Source: Devosia rhodophyticola
Lineage (GTDB): Bacteria > Pseudomonadota > Alphaproteobacteria > Rhizobiales > Devosiaceae
Direction of reading: 5' to 3'
NCBI RefSeq assembly: GCF_028816475.1
Contig: NZ_CP118247.1
Coordinates: forward strand, 2,016,001-2,080,000
DNA: 64,000 bases
Part shown: piece by piece, positions 35,439 through 44,869 of the stretch
Numbering within the stretch: the stretch's first letter is position 1
Layout: the number at the start of each line of letters is the position of its first letter
The notes under the pieces: model-generated
Told to the model about the DNA's origin: nothing
Database searches by the model: none
The model's input: the letters and a program-made list of their open reading frames with translations, nothing else
Made by a program: the position numbers and the translations under genes

Positions 35439-35746
35439 ACGGCCAGATATGGGGGGTGGATGAGAATTGCCCCACAAGGCCGAAGCGATGGCAGCGAAAG
35501 GTCGTCGTGAAACGGATAATTGAATTTATCTTTATTAAATAAGGACTTAAATCCTGGAATCGCGATCAAATGCTAAGCAAAGGTAAAGGCGGGCGCGGGC
35601 ATAAAATATTGTAGCTTAGCGATCCAGGCCGCGGAAACGGGCGCGTTATGATCAGTAAATTGAGGAAAACACCTGTTGACCGTCCCGTCGCGGGACGACG
35701 CGGACGTTAACATCTGAGTAACCAAAGGTTAGCGTTTGGTCGCTTT

Positions 35747-36550
35747 TTAGTAGCGCAGCGCGGTCAAAACCATCGACAGGTCACCAATGCTGGTGGTGAG
35801 TACGACGCGATAGGGAATGAAGTAGCCGCTGTCGCCGACCGGTGCGTACCAGATCAGGATGCGATCACTCTTGGCCAGATAGCTGGTCATTTCCGAGGTG
35901 GTGAAGTGGCCGGCGACGGGGGTGTAATTGATCCGGCAGAGGATTACCGGACCCTGGTAGCCGGTGCGGGGGGAGGTTGCCTCATCTTCGGCGGCAAAAC
36001 TCATCGCGATATTGAAACGTTCGACGCCGGTAAATATCTGCATCTTGCGCTGGCAAAGACTACGATCAAGGCTCGTGCCCTTGAGTACGAAAGCTGAAAG
36101 CATGTCGGTGACGCCACTGAGGTGTTTGCGCTCGATCGGCACGCGATTGTAATTGTCGACGATGGGAGGATTGACGCGGAAGCCTGAGACATTGCCGTCG
36201 GCATATGAAACATCGACGGTAAAGCTTTCGCCGTTGGCGCGGGTATCAAGGTTGAACTGTTCAGGGGTCAGCGTGCGCGCGGTCGAGCGGCCGCGCGAGG
36301 TGATTTTTGCGGTGCCGCTGGCGACGAAATTGGCCAGACCGCTGACGCTGGCGCTGAGATCAAGCGAGAATTTTGAGCCATTGTCATTGAGATCAACCGC
36401 CACACTGGCAATGTTGAGCCCCCCAAGGGTGATGACGTATTTGGCGGTGCCATCGACTTCGCTGGCCATGGTGCCGGCTACGGCTGGCAGGCAGAACAGG
36501 CTGGCAAAGGCCAGGGCGCGCAGGTGGCTGGCAAGGTTCACGGGGCACAA
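35747..36550 (-). CDS. DUF3108 domain protein, exported
   Basis: A 267-residue protein with a clear signal peptide ('ALAFASLFCLPAVAGTMA', cleavage near residue 29). The body matches DUF3108: 'KYVITLGGLNIASVAVDLN', 'DNYNRVPIERKHLSGVTDMLSAFV' and the C-terminal 'VLTTSIGDLSMVLTALRY'. It is predicted periplasmic, all-beta. It is divergent from rpmB, a conserved rhizobial arrangement. Its function is not established. Confidence 0.9.
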   Translation of the reverse strand: MCPVNLASHLRALAFASLFCLPAVAGTMASEVDGTAKYVITLGGLNIASVAVDLNDNGSKFSLDLSASVSGLANFVASGTAKITSRGRSTARTLTPEQFNLDTRANGESFTVDVSYADGNVSGFRVNPPIVDNYNRVPIERKHLSGVTDMLSAFVLKGTSLDRSLCQRKMQIFTGVERFNIAMSFAAEDEATSPRTGYQGPVILCRINYTPVAGHFTTSEMTSYLAKSDRILIWYAPVGDSGYFIPYRVVLTTSIGDLSMVLTALRY

Positions 36551-36784
36551 TCTTTCAGCACAAGTGGCAGGGTCAAGGACTGGCGCGGGGGCGCCGAATC
36601 AGTTTTACCGAAAAGGTGCCGCCAGAATCGGGTGCTTGCAAGGCGATTGCGGTGGTTTGAAATGCGCTTGTGCTTGACGTGAGCGTCCATTTTCTCTATC
36701 TACCGCCCAGATTTCAGAACAAGACTGGCCCAATGCGGGGCTCGATCTCCGCAACCGGGCCGTTTATGCAAACAGGATATGACC

Positions 36785-37069
36785 ATGGCACGGCGTTGTG
36801 AACTGACCGGCAAGGGCGTTATGACCGGCAACAATGTGAGCCACGCGCTCAATCGTACCCGCCGCCGGTTCTTGCCGAACCTTGTGAAGGTTACTCTTAT
36901 TTCGGATGCGCTGTCGCGTCCCGTCAAGCTGCGCATCTGCACCAACGCGCTGCGCACTGTCGAGCATCGCGGTGGTCTTGATGCCTTCCTGCTCAAGCAG
37001 GCTGATGCCGACCTGTCGCCACTGGCGCTGGGCATCAAAAAAGAAATTCGCGCCAGCCTTGCTGCCTAA
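36785..37069 (+). CDS. rpmB: 50S ribosomal protein L28
   Basis: A 94-residue ribosomal protein, essential for large-subunit assembly. '[32 protein letters not shown]' is the diagnostic N-terminus. The ATG at 36785 is used, not the in-frame one six bases earlier, because the usual 'ARRCELTGK' start follows it and aggat lies upstream. It is monocistronic and ends at a good terminator. Confidence 0.97.
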   Translation: MARRCELTGKGVMTGNNVSHALNRTRRRFLPNLVKVTLISDALSRPVKLRICTNALRTVEHRGGLDAFLLKQADADLSPLALGIKKEIRASLAA

Positions 37070-37094
37070 GCATCAAGCGGACGATTGATATTTG

Positions 37095-37130
37095 CCGCGC
37101 TGGCCAGTTTGGTCGGCGCGGTTTTGTTTT
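37095..37130 (+). terminator. Rho-independent terminator of rpmB
   Basis: CCGCGC (37095-37100) pairs with GCGCGG (37116-37121), extended inward by TGGCC/GGTCG with two wobble pairs to an 11-bp stem with an AGTTT loop, followed by TTTTGTTTT. It lies 26 bp after the rpmB stop. Confidence 0.88.
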
Positions 37131-37215
37131 GGGCAGGACTGGCATGAGGCTAGCGTCTGCGCCAAAGTCAAGCTGCGCCGGTCTGTTGCCGGATTGCAGT
37201 CCATAGAGGTGCATT

Positions 37216-37872
37216 ATGTTGCTTTCTCGCCTTATGTCGGCGCGTTTCGCGCTGGCCGTCGTTGCCATGATGATCGTGGTGACCGCTTCCAATATTCTGG
37301 TGCAGTTTCCGGTTGAGGCCAATCTCGGCCCGATCAACCTTGCCGACCTTCTAACCTGGGGGGCGTTTACCTATCCGCTGGCGTTCCTGGTGTCGGACCT
37401 CACCAATCGGCGCGAAGGCCCGACCGTGGCGCGGCTGGTGGTGCTGGTGGGGTTTGTTCTGGCGCTGGCTATTTCGTTTTATCTGGCAACGCCGCGCATA
37501 GCGATTGCCTCGGGCAGCGCCTTCCTGATCGGGCAGTTGCTCGACATTTCGGTGTTTCAGCGCTTGCGGAACTGGATTTGGTATGTGCCCCCGTTTGTCG
37601 CTTCGCTGGTGGGGTCAGCGCTCGATACGATGATTTTCTTCACGCTGGCGTTTGCGCCAATCTTTGCCGGGATCGACCTGTTGTTCGGCTATGCCGATGG
37701 ATCATTGGGGTTTGGGGCGCCGTGGCTGGGTGTTGGTGGTGAAGTGCCGTTGTGGACATCGCTGGCGAGCGGGGATTTCAGCGTCAAACTCTTGAGCGCG
37801 CTTGTGCTGCTGGTGCCCTATCGTCTGTTTATGGGGTCGCTGGCGAAGCGCCGTGCCGCGGCGTCTGCCTGA
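37216..37872 (+). CDS. VUT family queuosine-precursor transporter (YhhQ-like)
   Basis: A 218-residue inner-membrane protein with about six hydrophobic segments. 'NILVQFPVEANLGPINLADLLTWGAFTYPLAFLVSDLTNR' is the strongly conserved VUT/YhhQ N-terminal block, and 'ASGSAFLIGQLLDISVFQRLRN' is its second signature. E. coli YhhQ imports queuosine precursors; an older name is vitamin uptake transporter. I looked for a preQ1 riboswitch between rpmB and this gene and did not find one. It is separated from rpmB by the terminator. Confidence 0.9.
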   Translation: MLLSRLMSARFALAVVAMMIVVTASNILVQFPVEANLGPINLADLLTWGAFTYPLAFLVSDLTNRREGPTVARLVVLVGFVLALAISFYLATPRIAIASGSAFLIGQLLDISVFQRLRNWIWYVPPFVASLVGSALDTMIFFTLAFAPIFAGIDLLFGYADGSLGFGAPWLGVGGEVPLWTSLASGDFSVKLLSALVLLVPYRLFMGSLAKRRAAASA

Positions 37873-37880
37873 TATCGGAG

Positions 37881-38882
37881 CTATTGCTGATCTGGCTGCA
37901 GCGCGAACTCGAGCAGGAGATTGCGCTCCCAATCGTTGAAATTATTGTCCGACCCCAAAATGATGCGCAACTCGCCATCGGGAGCAGTATGAACGGCAAC
38001 GGCTTCCATATTATCAATATCGCCGCCACGCGCTTCGAGCAGAATGTCGCCGGACATAAGATTGCCCGGACGCACGTCGGCGGCGGCAACCCGGCGCAAT
38101 GTCATGGAAAAAGTCAGGAATGACAGGCCGCGTTCGAGCACCAGCAGGTCGCCATTGGGCAGGAATGCGCAATCGGTTGGATTGACGTCAGGCGATGAGC
38201 GATAGGTCAGCTGGCCCTTGTCGCGGTCGCCCAGCAGCCAGGCAACGTGCTGGCCATCATTGTCCTTGACCCCTTCGGTCAGCAACAGGGTCGATCCGGC
38301 AATGGGAGATGCATCGGGGGCGATGCAGACCGCTTCGAGTGATTCATTGGTGCGGGTATCGGTGAGCCAATCAGGAATGGGCACTTCGCGCGCGGCGCCG
38401 CCGGGTACATTGTCGGTCAGGGCGAAATCGGCAACGCGGGTCAGATGTTCAAAGCCGACGCGTACGCCGACGGGTAGGCCGTCGCGATAGATGGTGTCGA
38501 TAGCTTCGGCATCGCGGCTATATTGACGCGGCAGCGGCGCGCCCTTGGAGTTCTGGATTGGCTCGATTTTGACACCAATAAAGCCGAGCAAGCGGGTGGC
38601 GTCTTCGTAAATCAGCTGGCCGGAAACGAAGTTGCCGCGATCCGAGACAAAGCTCAAATGCTGGTTGGCACTGGTAAAGGCCAAGCCTGACAGGCCACCA
38701 AAGGTATCGGTTTGGCTGACCATGGAAATGCCGCCGCGCCAGATCAGATTGTCGACGGGCTCGCCTATGGCGGCGCCCTTGAAGCGGTCGATCTGAGCGG
38801 CGCTGATCGTCAGTTCGGTGGCCGTGACGGGCGCGGCCACCAGCAGCAGGATTATTGCGCTGAGGCTGCCCGCTCTTCTCAC
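37881..38882 (-). CDS. Esterase-like activity of phytase family protein
   Basis: A 333-residue exported protein with an N-terminal signal ('[16 protein letters not shown]'). The body matches the esterase-like phytase family: '[26 protein letters not shown]', '[13 protein letters not shown]', 'NESLEAVC', '[27 protein letters not shown]' and '[10 protein letters not shown]', which would make a beta-propeller. It starts at a GTG that overlaps the cobT stop by 4 bases, so it may be translated from the cob transcript. The physiological substrate is unknown. Confidence 0.9.
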   Translation of the reverse strand: MRRAGSLSAIILLLVAAPVTATELTISAAQIDRFKGAAIGEPVDNLIWRGGISMVSQTDTFGGLSGLAFTSANQHLSFVSDRGNFVSGQLIYEDATRLLGFIGVKIEPIQNSKGAPLPRQYSRDAEAIDTIYRDGLPVGVRVGFEHLTRVADFALTDNVPGGAAREVPIPDWLTDTRTNESLEAVCIAPDASPIAGSTLLLTEGVKDNDGQHVAWLLGDRDKGQLTYRSSPDVNPTDCAFLPNGDLLVLERGLSFLTFSMTLRRVAAADVRPGNLMSGDILLEARGGDIDNMEAVAVHTAPDGELRIILGSDNNFNDWERNLLLEFALQPDQQ

Positions 38883-40762
38883 CGTGCCCTCCGGCGTCCT
38901 TGCGTGGGGGCTTCTTCGTCAAACAGTGCCGCCAGTTCGTCGGTCAAGGCACCCGCCAACTCTTCAGCGTCCAGAAGGGTCACGGCGCGGCGATAATAAC
39001 GGGTGACGTCATGGCCGATGCCGACGGCAACCAGCTGGATCGGGGAGCGGGTCTCGATATCCTCGATGACCTGACGCAAATGGGCTTCGAGATAGTTGCC
39101 GGCGTTGACGCTCTGTGTTGAGTCATCGACCGGGGCACCATCGGAAATCACCATCAGGATGCGCCGCGATTCGGGGCGCCCCATCAGGCGCTTGCGCGCC
39201 CATTCCAGGGCTTCTCCGTCAATATTTTCCTTGAGCAGACCTTCGCGCATCATCAGACCGAGATTGCGCCGGGCGTGCCGCCATGGTTCGTCGGCGGCCT
39301 TGTAAATGATGTGGCGTACGTCATTGACGCGACCCGGATTGCCGGGGCGATTGGCTTCAAGCCATGCCTCGCGGCTCTTGCCGCCTTTCCAGGCGCGGGT
39401 GGTAAAGCCCAATATTTCGACCTTGACGCCGCAGCGCTCGAGCGTGCGGGCCAGAATGTCGCCGCAGATTGCGGCAATGGTAATGGGGCGACCGCGCATC
39501 GAGCCGGAATTGTCGATCAGCAGGGTCACGACCGTATCGCGGAAGTCGGTGTCGTTTTCGACCTTGAAGGACAGGGCCTGCATTGGATCTATGACCACGC
39601 GGGTAAGCCGGGCGCTATCGAGCACGCCTTCTTCGAGATCAAACTGCCAGGAGCGGTTCTGTTTGGCCATCAGGCGGCGCTGCAACTTGTTGGCGAGCCG
39701 GGCCACGGCGCCAGCGAGGTTTTCCAGCTGGCGATCCAGAAGCGTGCGCAATTGATCGAGTTCGTCGGGCGGGCACAGATCGGCGGCCTTGACGATCTCA
39801 TCAAATTTTTGCGTAAAAATCTTGTAGTTGAACTGGTTGGAGCCCAATTCATTGGTCTTGCCGGGTGGCGGGGGCATGGGCGCGTCGTCACCGGCATCAC
39901 TCTCGGCATCCTCGTCGGTGTCGGCCATATCGCTTTCAAGGCCATCGACGTCGCCGGTTTCCTCGCTGTCGCCAGCGCGCTGATCTTCCTGGGCCTCGGA
40001 CTGATCGCTTTCGCCGTCACCCTGTTCGGGGTTCTGATCGGTGCCTTCTGCCTGGTCGTCGTCGTCCTGATCATTGCTTTCGTCGGCGGGATCGGGATTG
40101 TCCAATTCGCTTTCTGGCACGAGATTGAGATCGCGCAGCAATGTTTTGGCGGCTTTGGAAAAGGCTTCCTGATCTTCAAACAGGGTTTGCAACTGGGCCA
40201 GCGACGCGCCGCCTTTGGCCTCGATATCGTCGCGCCAGAGATCAACCAGTGCGTGACCCGAGGGCGGCACGGGCACCCCGGCGAGCTTTTCGCGCAGCAT
40301 CAGACCGAGTGCCTCGGCGATGGGCGCGTCGTCGCGGTTGGAAACTTCGGCAAAATTGGCGCGAAACAGCCGATCTTCCAGCATTTCGCCAATATTGCCG
40401 GTCATGCCGGGCATACGCACGCAACCAAGGGCTTCGACGCGTGCCTGTTCGAGCGCGTCAAAGGCGGCGCGAGCCATGGGATCTATCGGGGCGCGCTTGC
40501 GGTGGGCATCGGGATCGTGGCTGGCCAGCCGCATGGCCATGGCATCCCCCTGACCGCGGGCAATGGCAATGTCGCGCCGGGTCGGCAGGCGCGGCAGATT
40601 GGCCAGACGCGCCTTGTCCGAGGTTAGCAGGGGGCGGTCGGTGGTAAAACTCACCTCAAGTTCAGGCTTGCCGCCAATAGCGCGCACGGTTGCCCCCATG
40701 GCGGACTTGAACGCCTGGGTATTGTCGGGCCGATTGGCCTTGCTGCGCGGCGGTTGTGCCAT
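38879..40762 (-). CDS. cobT: Aerobic cobaltochelatase subunit CobT
   Basis: A 627-residue subunit of the CobNST complex, which inserts cobalt into hydrogenobyrinic acid a,c-diamide in the aerobic B12 pathway. It starts at '[19 protein letters not shown]'; the frame extends 19 codons upstream. The middle (about residues 215-320) is very acidic and low in complexity (Asp/Glu/Gln). The C-terminal part is a von Willebrand A-like domain with MIDAS '[12 protein letters not shown]'. CobN is not in the window. cobS lies upstream, but a methyltransferase gene intervenes. The large open frame antisense to cobT is a composition shadow. Confidence 0.95.
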   Translation of the reverse strand: MAQPPRSKANRPDNTQAFKSAMGATVRAIGGKPELEVSFTTDRPLLTSDKARLANLPRLPTRRDIAIARGQGDAMAMRLASHDPDAHRKRAPIDPMARAAFDALEQARVEALGCVRMPGMTGNIGEMLEDRLFRANFAEVSNRDDAPIAEALGLMLREKLAGVPVPPSGHALVDLWRDDIEAKGGASLAQLQTLFEDQEAFSKAAKTLLRDLNLVPESELDNPDPADESNDQDDDDQAEGTDQNPEQGDGESDQSEAQEDQRAGDSEETGDVDGLESDMADTDEDAESDAGDDAPMPPPPGKTNELGSNQFNYKIFTQKFDEIVKAADLCPPDELDQLRTLLDRQLENLAGAVARLANKLQRRLMAKQNRSWQFDLEEGVLDSARLTRVVIDPMQALSFKVENDTDFRDTVVTLLIDNSGSMRGRPITIAAICGDILARTLERCGVKVEILGFTTRAWKGGKSREAWLEANRPGNPGRVNDVRHIIYKAADEPWRHARRNLGLMMREGLLKENIDGEALEWARKRLMGRPESRRILMVISDGAPVDDSTQSVNAGNYLEAHLRQVIEDIETRSPIQLVAVGIGHDVTRYYRRAVTLLDAEELAGALTDELAALFDEEAPTQGRRRAR

Positions 40763-40778
40763 GGTGAGGTCCGGTCGA

Positions 40779-41531
40779 TTAAGCGGGCGGGGTAATGGTT
40801 GAGGCTTTGTGGGCACCAACGATCAGGAGCATCGGGCGGATTATTTCATCCGCCAGTTGAGGGTTTTGCGCCAAGTCCACCGATGTTGGGGTCCACTCCT
40901 CTATTGCGTCAAGCACAAAGCCATTGGCGAGCAGGCTATTGAGGCAGGTGGACAATTTGCGGTGATATTTGACGACGCCATCGGCCAGCCAGTTGGTGAC
41001 CCGTTCACCCTCTTTTCCATAGTCAGTAATGGCCCATGCGCGGTTGTCGCCATCGCCATTGATCCAGTCGGGGGTGGCGCGGGTGGCAAAAATCGGGTGT
41101 TCCATGGAAAAGACGAAACCGCCGCCAGCGCGTAGGCCATCGCGGAGCCGGGCGCAAAGCGCGTCGAAATCGGCCAGATAATGGACGGCGAGCGAGCTGA
41201 AGACCAGATCGAAACCAGCTGAATCGGGTTGGTAATGGGCGAGATCGGCCTGCTGATAGTCGATGGGCAGGCCCAGCCCGCGTTCGCGGGCGGTTTGCAG
41301 CATTTTTTCCGACAGATCGACGCCCGTGATTTTTGCGGCGCCCTGCTCATGGGCCCAACGGCAAAAGGCGCCAAAGCCGCAGCCCAGATCCAATACGCGC
41401 TTGTTGGCAAGCGGGGGCAGCATGGCCCGGACGACGGGCCATTCGGGTGCGCCCGCCAGTCCCTCGCGAGAGCGGGGGAGCTGGCTATATTGCGCAAAAA
41501 ACGCGGGTTGATCGTAAATATTCTGGGCCAA
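40779..41531 (-). CDS. Class I SAM-dependent methyltransferase between cobS and cobT
   Basis: A 250-residue cytoplasmic methyltransferase. Motif I is '[16 protein letters not shown]', the acidic residue after strand 2 is in '[12 protein letters not shown]', and '[16 protein letters not shown]' matches post-I/motif II. The C-terminal half ('[15 protein letters not shown]', '[25 protein letters not shown]') resembles UbiE/BioC-like small-molecule enzymes. It is 15 bp from cobS and 16 bp from cobT, all on one strand, so cotranscription is nearly certain. None of the known corrin methylases looks like this. Its substrate is unknown. Confidence 0.88.
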   Translation of the reverse strand: MAQNIYDQPAFFAQYSQLPRSREGLAGAPEWPVVRAMLPPLANKRVLDLGCGFGAFCRWAHEQGAAKITGVDLSEKMLQTARERGLGLPIDYQQADLAHYQPDSAGFDLVFSSLAVHYLADFDALCARLRDGLRAGGGFVFSMEHPIFATRATPDWINGDGDNRAWAITDYGKEGERVTNWLADGVVKYHRKLSTCLNSLLANGFVLDAIEEWTPTSVDLAQNPQLADEIIRPMLLIVGAHKASTITPPA

Positions 41532-41546
41532 GAAAACCGTCCCGGT

Positions 41547-42527
41547 TCAGGCGGTAACAGCCAGATTGGCTGAGCTTTCGGGCAGGTCCTCGCCAAAGAC
41601 GCGCTGGTAGAATTCGGCAACCACGGGGCGTTCGAGTTCGTCGCATTTGTTGAGGAACGTCAGCCGGAAGGCAAAGCCGACATCGCCAAAAATTTCGGCA
41701 TTTTCGGCCCAGGTGATGACCGTACGCGGGCTCATGACCGTGGACAGATCGCCATTGATGAAGGCGGATCGGGTCAAGTCGGCCAGTCGGACCATGTTGG
41801 AAATGGTCTTTTTGCCTTTGTCGTTGGCGGCATAGGTTTTGTTCTTGGCCAGAACGATGCCGACTTCCTTGTCATGGGGCAGATAGTTGAGCGTTGTCAC
41901 CAGGCTCCAGCGGTCCATCTGGCCCTGATTGATCTGCTGGGTGCCGTGATAGAGCCCCGAAGTATCGCCCAGACCAATGGTATTGGTGGTCGAGAACAGC
42001 CGGAAGGCCGGGTGGGGGACAATGACGCGGTTCTGGTCGAGCAGGGTCAGGCGACCGGCCACTTCGAGCACGCGCTGGATCACGAACATCACATCGGGAC
42101 GGCCCGCATCATATTCGTCAAAGACCAGGGCGACATTGTTCTGGACGGCCCATGGCAAAATGCCGTCGCGGAACTCGGTGATCTGCTTGCCATCCTTGAG
42201 CACGATGGCGTCCTTGCCCACCAGATCAATGCGGCTGACGTGGCTGTCGAGATTGACGCGGACCATGGGCCAGTTGAGGCGCGCGGCCACCTGCTCGATG
42301 TGGGTGGATTTGCCGGTGCCGTGATAGCCTTGGACCATGACGCGACGATTGAAGGCAAAGCCAGCTAGAATGGCTAGCGTCGTATTGCGGTCAAACAGGT
42401 AGTCGGGGTCAATGGGGGGCACATGTTCAGTGCGTTCGGCATAGCCCTTGACGACCAGATCCGTATCGATCGCAAACAGATCGCGGGCCTTGTAATCAGT
42501 GTCCGGCAGATTGGTATATTCACTCAT
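41547..42527 (-). CDS. cobS: Aerobic cobaltochelatase subunit CobS (AAA+ ATPase)
   Basis: A 326-residue AAA+ ATPase of the cobaltochelatase. The start at 42527 ('[18 protein letters not shown]') is family-typical. Walker A is '[10 protein letters not shown]' near residue 70, Walker B is '[11 protein letters not shown]', and '[19 protein letters not shown]' is the sensor region. CobS forms rings with CobT and powers the CobN chelatase. It begins the cobS-methyltransferase-cobT-phytase-like operon. Confidence 0.96.
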   Translation of the reverse strand: MSEYTNLPDTDYKARDLFAIDTDLVVKGYAERTEHVPPIDPDYLFDRNTTLAILAGFAFNRRVMVQGYHGTGKSTHIEQVAARLNWPMVRVNLDSHVSRIDLVGKDAIVLKDGKQITEFRDGILPWAVQNNVALVFDEYDAGRPDVMFVIQRVLEVAGRLTLLDQNRVIVPHPAFRLFSTTNTIGLGDTSGLYHGTQQINQGQMDRWSLVTTLNYLPHDKEVGIVLAKNKTYAANDKGKKTISNMVRLADLTRSAFINGDLSTVMSPRTVITWAENAEIFGDVGFAFRLTFLNKCDELERPVVAEFYQRVFGEDLPESSANLAVTA

Positions 42528-42621
42528 GATAGGCTCGCAGCGCAAGTTTTAGGGCAATGGTTCTGGCGCGCTCTATAGCAGGATTGCGCGCTGGCGGGTA
42601 GGCGGCAGGTTGGCGCGCTGA

Positions 42622-43251
42622 TCAGCGCGCCACAAACCCGGCTTTTTTCAAATGGGAGTAGGCAGCAATAATGGCGCGCAGGCGGTCTTCAGACGATTTG
42701 TCACCGCCGTTGGCATCGGGGTGATGGATCTTGACCAGGGCCTTGTAGGCCTTCTTGATGTCATCGGATTTGGCTTGCCCGATAATGCCCAGTGCCTCAA
42801 GAGCGCGACGGTCAGGCTCGTGCAGAGGCTTGACGCGTTCGGCCGCCGGGGTCTGGTTCTGGCGATGGCGGTATTTGGCAAAAACGCCAAATGGGTCGCC
42901 ATATTTATCGCCCGGGCGAAGCCCTGCGGTGCGCGCAGTTGCCGAATGGCGGGCGCCGGGTTGGCCGGTTGCAAAACTCTGGCGCTTTTCGGGCTGGGGC
43001 GGGGCATGGAGTGCCTCGTCCAGATCGTCCTTGTCCATGCCGGCAAAGAAATTGAACGCGGTATTATAGTGGCGCACGTGCTCAAGGCAGAAATTATGAT
43101 ATTCGCCCGCCTTGCGGTGGCCTTTGGGGGCCTTGTGCGTGCCGGCCTTCTCGCAGCCTTCCCAGTCGCATGGGGTTTCGATCGGCGCCGGCTTTTCTTC
43201 GCGGCGGGGGCGAATGCGGATGTTGTCGAAAATCTTGGATTCCAATTTCAT
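42622..43251 (-). CDS. DnaJ domain protein
   Basis: A 209-residue protein with its J domain at the C-terminus (about residues 150-205), carrying the HPD motif in 'LVKIHHPDANGG'. The N-terminal half has two Cys in 'CDWEGCEKAGTHKAP' and a third in 'NFCLEHVRHYN', a possible small metal site. This layout is the usual rhizobial DnaJ-like protein next to bolA and cobS, and differs from true DnaJ. It probably works with a DnaK-type partner. It is divergent from bolA by 46 bp. Confidence 0.92.
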   Translation of the reverse strand: MKLESKIFDNIRIRPRREEKPAPIETPCDWEGCEKAGTHKAPKGHRKAGEYHNFCLEHVRHYNTAFNFFAGMDKDDLDEALHAPPQPEKRQSFATGQPGARHSATARTAGLRPGDKYGDPFGVFAKYRHRQNQTPAAERVKPLHEPDRRALEALGIIGQAKSDDIKKAYKALVKIHHPDANGGDKSSEDRLRAIIAAYSHLKKAGFVAR

Positions 43252-43297
43252 TGCGCCTAACTAGTAAAGTTCATTCAACAAACCCAGGCGTGCCCCG

Positions 43298-43588
43298 ATG
43301 TCCATGCATGACACCATCGTAGACAAGCTCACCGCTGCTTTCGACCCCGAGATTTTAGAGGTCATCGACGAGTCCAACCAGCACTTTGGCCATGCCGGGT
43401 GGCAGGAAGGTGGCGAAACGCACTTTCGGGTCAGAATCGCGGCTCGCCATTTTGCCGGTAAGCTGCGCGTGGTGCAACACCGGGATGTCATGATGGCCCT
43501 CAATAGTGAGTTGAAAGGGCGGCTACATGCCCTGACCATCGAAATAGTGCCCGTGAAAAAACCAGATGTGGTCTCAACCCCAGTTTAG
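43298..43588 (+). CDS. BolA family protein
   Basis: A 96-residue BolA-type protein, often a partner of monothiol glutaredoxins in iron-sulfur metabolism and in stress response. 'TKLTAAFDPEILEVIDESNQH' style helix-strand, 'GGETHFRVRIAARHFAGK' and the C-terminal 'HALTIEI' fit the family; the His in the helix-turn-helix-like part is present. It is divergent from the DnaJ-domain gene and overlaps the end of the next minus-strand gene by 4 bases. Confidence 0.93.
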   Translation: MSMHDTIVDKLTAAFDPEILEVIDESNQHFGHAGWQEGGETHFRVRIAARHFAGKLRVVQHRDVMMALNSELKGRLHALTIEIVPVKKPDVVSTPV

Positions 43589-44235
43589 CAAGAGGCACGC
43601 AGCTCTGCATAGCCCGATAGGCCATCGGCTTCCGAAGAAAGTACGGTTATGCGGCAATTTGTGCCGCTAAGCAGCCCATTGCCGCCTGCGGGGATCACCG
43701 TACCATCGGTAAAACTTACGCGATCCGGCGATACGGTGAGGACCGATATTACACCAGTGGTATTGCACAGCGGATAGCTGTCGCCGCTTGAAACAAGAAA
43801 TTTTGTCGCCTGGGGCATGCAGTCGTCCTGGGCGGTAGCGGTTCCGGTCGCGACTGCTGCCGGGGCGGTTATAGCCGGAACGGGCGAGGATTGATTGCGC
43901 CAACTGTCCTCGAGAATGGCCAGACGGTTTTGCAGGTTCAGCATGGCATCAGGGTTTACCGCCGCCGTGCCGGGTTTCTGCTGAACATAAAGATCTAGGC
44001 TCAGGCGCAGCTGGGCAACTTCGGTTGCGAGGCGCAGGACTTCACGGCGCGTATCGGTATAGACCCAGACGCAGGCAATGATGGCGGTCAATCCCACAAG
44101 ACCCACCGCCAGCAGCAGAATTGTCTGATGCAGGGACGGACGGGCCGGGGGCTGTTCGGGGGGCGTGTTAGCGCCAGTATCCGATTTCGTCACCCCCGGC
44201 AGCGTCCAATCCTGATCCAAATCGGTAGTATCCAT
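43585..44235 (-). CDS. Hypothetical single-pass membrane protein
   Basis: A 216-residue protein of no family I recognise. A Pro-rich cytoplasmic N-terminus of about 35 residues precedes one membrane helix ('TILLLAVGLVGLTAIIACVWVY'). A coiled-coil-like stretch follows ('VLRLATEVAQLRLSLDLYVQ'), then a periplasmic domain with four Cys ('DDCMPQ', 'YPLCNTTG', 'TNCRITV', 'RASC'), likely disulfide bonded. The ribosome site aggggc precedes the ATG. Its first 68 bases overlap the end of the YafK-type gene in another frame. It may be a cell-envelope partner of the two transpeptidase-like proteins. Confidence 0.75.
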   Translation of the reverse strand: MDTTDLDQDWTLPGVTKSDTGANTPPEQPPARPSLHQTILLLAVGLVGLTAIIACVWVYTDTRREVLRLATEVAQLRLSLDLYVQQKPGTAAVNPDAMLNLQNRLAILEDSWRNQSSPVPAITAPAAVATGTATAQDDCMPQATKFLVSSGDSYPLCNTTGVISVLTVSPDRVSFTDGTVIPAGGNGLLSGTNCRITVLSSEADGLSGYAELRASC

Positions 44236-44854
44236 TACAGGCCCCTACAACTGGCGGCGTTCTGGTTTGTTCAAACAGGTCAAAGCCCTGTTTCAGATTG
44301 GTCCAGAAGGCGAACCAGGGACTGGTTGATGCGTGTGTCAGCGCCCCGTCGGTTAGAACAAAAGGCAGGGCCTGTACATCGACCGCCTCCTGTCCCGCCA
44401 AAAGCGCCGCCTCCACTATAACGTAAATTTCTTCGATCAGGACATCCGTCATTGCATAGCACCCCCTCGAAGTGCAGCCGCCATGAACCATTAGCGCAGA
44501 ACCGGTGCGCTCCAACGCTTGATCGTAGACGTTTGGAAAGCCCAAATTAAAGGCGAGGTGATGGCGCGAACGTGGGTTGAGCTGTTTTATGCCCACCCGA
44601 TAAAAACCTTCGGGGGCCTGCAAGTCGCCTTCGGCCAGCTTGGGGCCGAGATGGCCGGAAAAAGCGCGAATGGGATAGTGTCGAAAACAGGCAAAGCGCT
44701 GGCCATTGCGTGCCAGCCAGAGCTCGAGCCGTTTTTCAGTCTTGAAAAGTCGAATGAAAGCTGGATTGCCGAGCGCAAAGCCCTGTTCTGACAAGGTATT
44801 GGATAGCTTTGCGCGGCTGGTTGTTCCAGGTTCGAGCGCTTTTGGCTGATCCAT
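44168..44854 (-). CDS. YafK-type L,D-transpeptidase family protein (without own signal peptide)
   Basis: A 228-residue YkuD/YafK-like protein. 'LAEGDLQAPEGFYRVG' and the active-site block 'MVHGGCTSRGCYAMTD' (His and Cys) are present. YafK-type enzymes in E. coli detach or modify peptidoglycan-lipoprotein links rather than cross-link. It is clearly paralogous to the next gene upstream (44870-45895), sharing 'RPEGFY' type, 'SRGCYAMTD' and 'FEQTRTPP' blocks. No signal peptide is visible: the N-terminus is 'MDQPKALEPGTTSRAK', so its export is unclear or the true start is missing. Confidence 0.85.
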   Translation of the reverse strand: MDQPKALEPGTTSRAKLSNTLSEQGFALGNPAFIRLFKTEKRLELWLARNGQRFACFRHYPIRAFSGHLGPKLAEGDLQAPEGFYRVGIKQLNPRSRHHLAFNLGFPNVYDQALERTGSALMVHGGCTSRGCYAMTDVLIEEIYVIVEAALLAGQEAVDVQALPFVLTDGALTHASTSPWFAFWTNLKQGFDLFEQTRTPPVVGACNGYYRFGSGLDAAGGDEIGYWR

Positions 44855-44869
44855 GGGCCCGCGAAATCT

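Larger units (their letters stand above)
34845..35746. other. 902-bp non-coding gap with two structured repeats
   Basis: Between the helicase start and the DUF3108 stop (both minus strand) I find no supported gene. The plus-strand frames 34875-35153 and 35279-35542 have no ribosome site or family resemblance. The gap contains two diverged copies of a palindromic element (34945-34995 and 35390-35438). Near 35706 there is a TTAAC-N6-GTAAC sequence that only partly fits a CtrA-type box. The stretch is clearly A/T-richer than flanking genes. Confidence 0.6.

Noticed and set aside
37131..37215. preQ1 riboswitch upstream of the VUT/YhhQ-like transporter
   Set aside because: No preQ1-I or preQ1-II consensus (C-rich loop plus A-rich tail near the start codon) is visible.
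39275..40627. A 450-codon open frame antisense to cobT
   Set aside because: It mirrors the low-complexity acidic part and codon bias of cobT, has no ribosome site and no domain I recognise; cobT itself is unmistakable.
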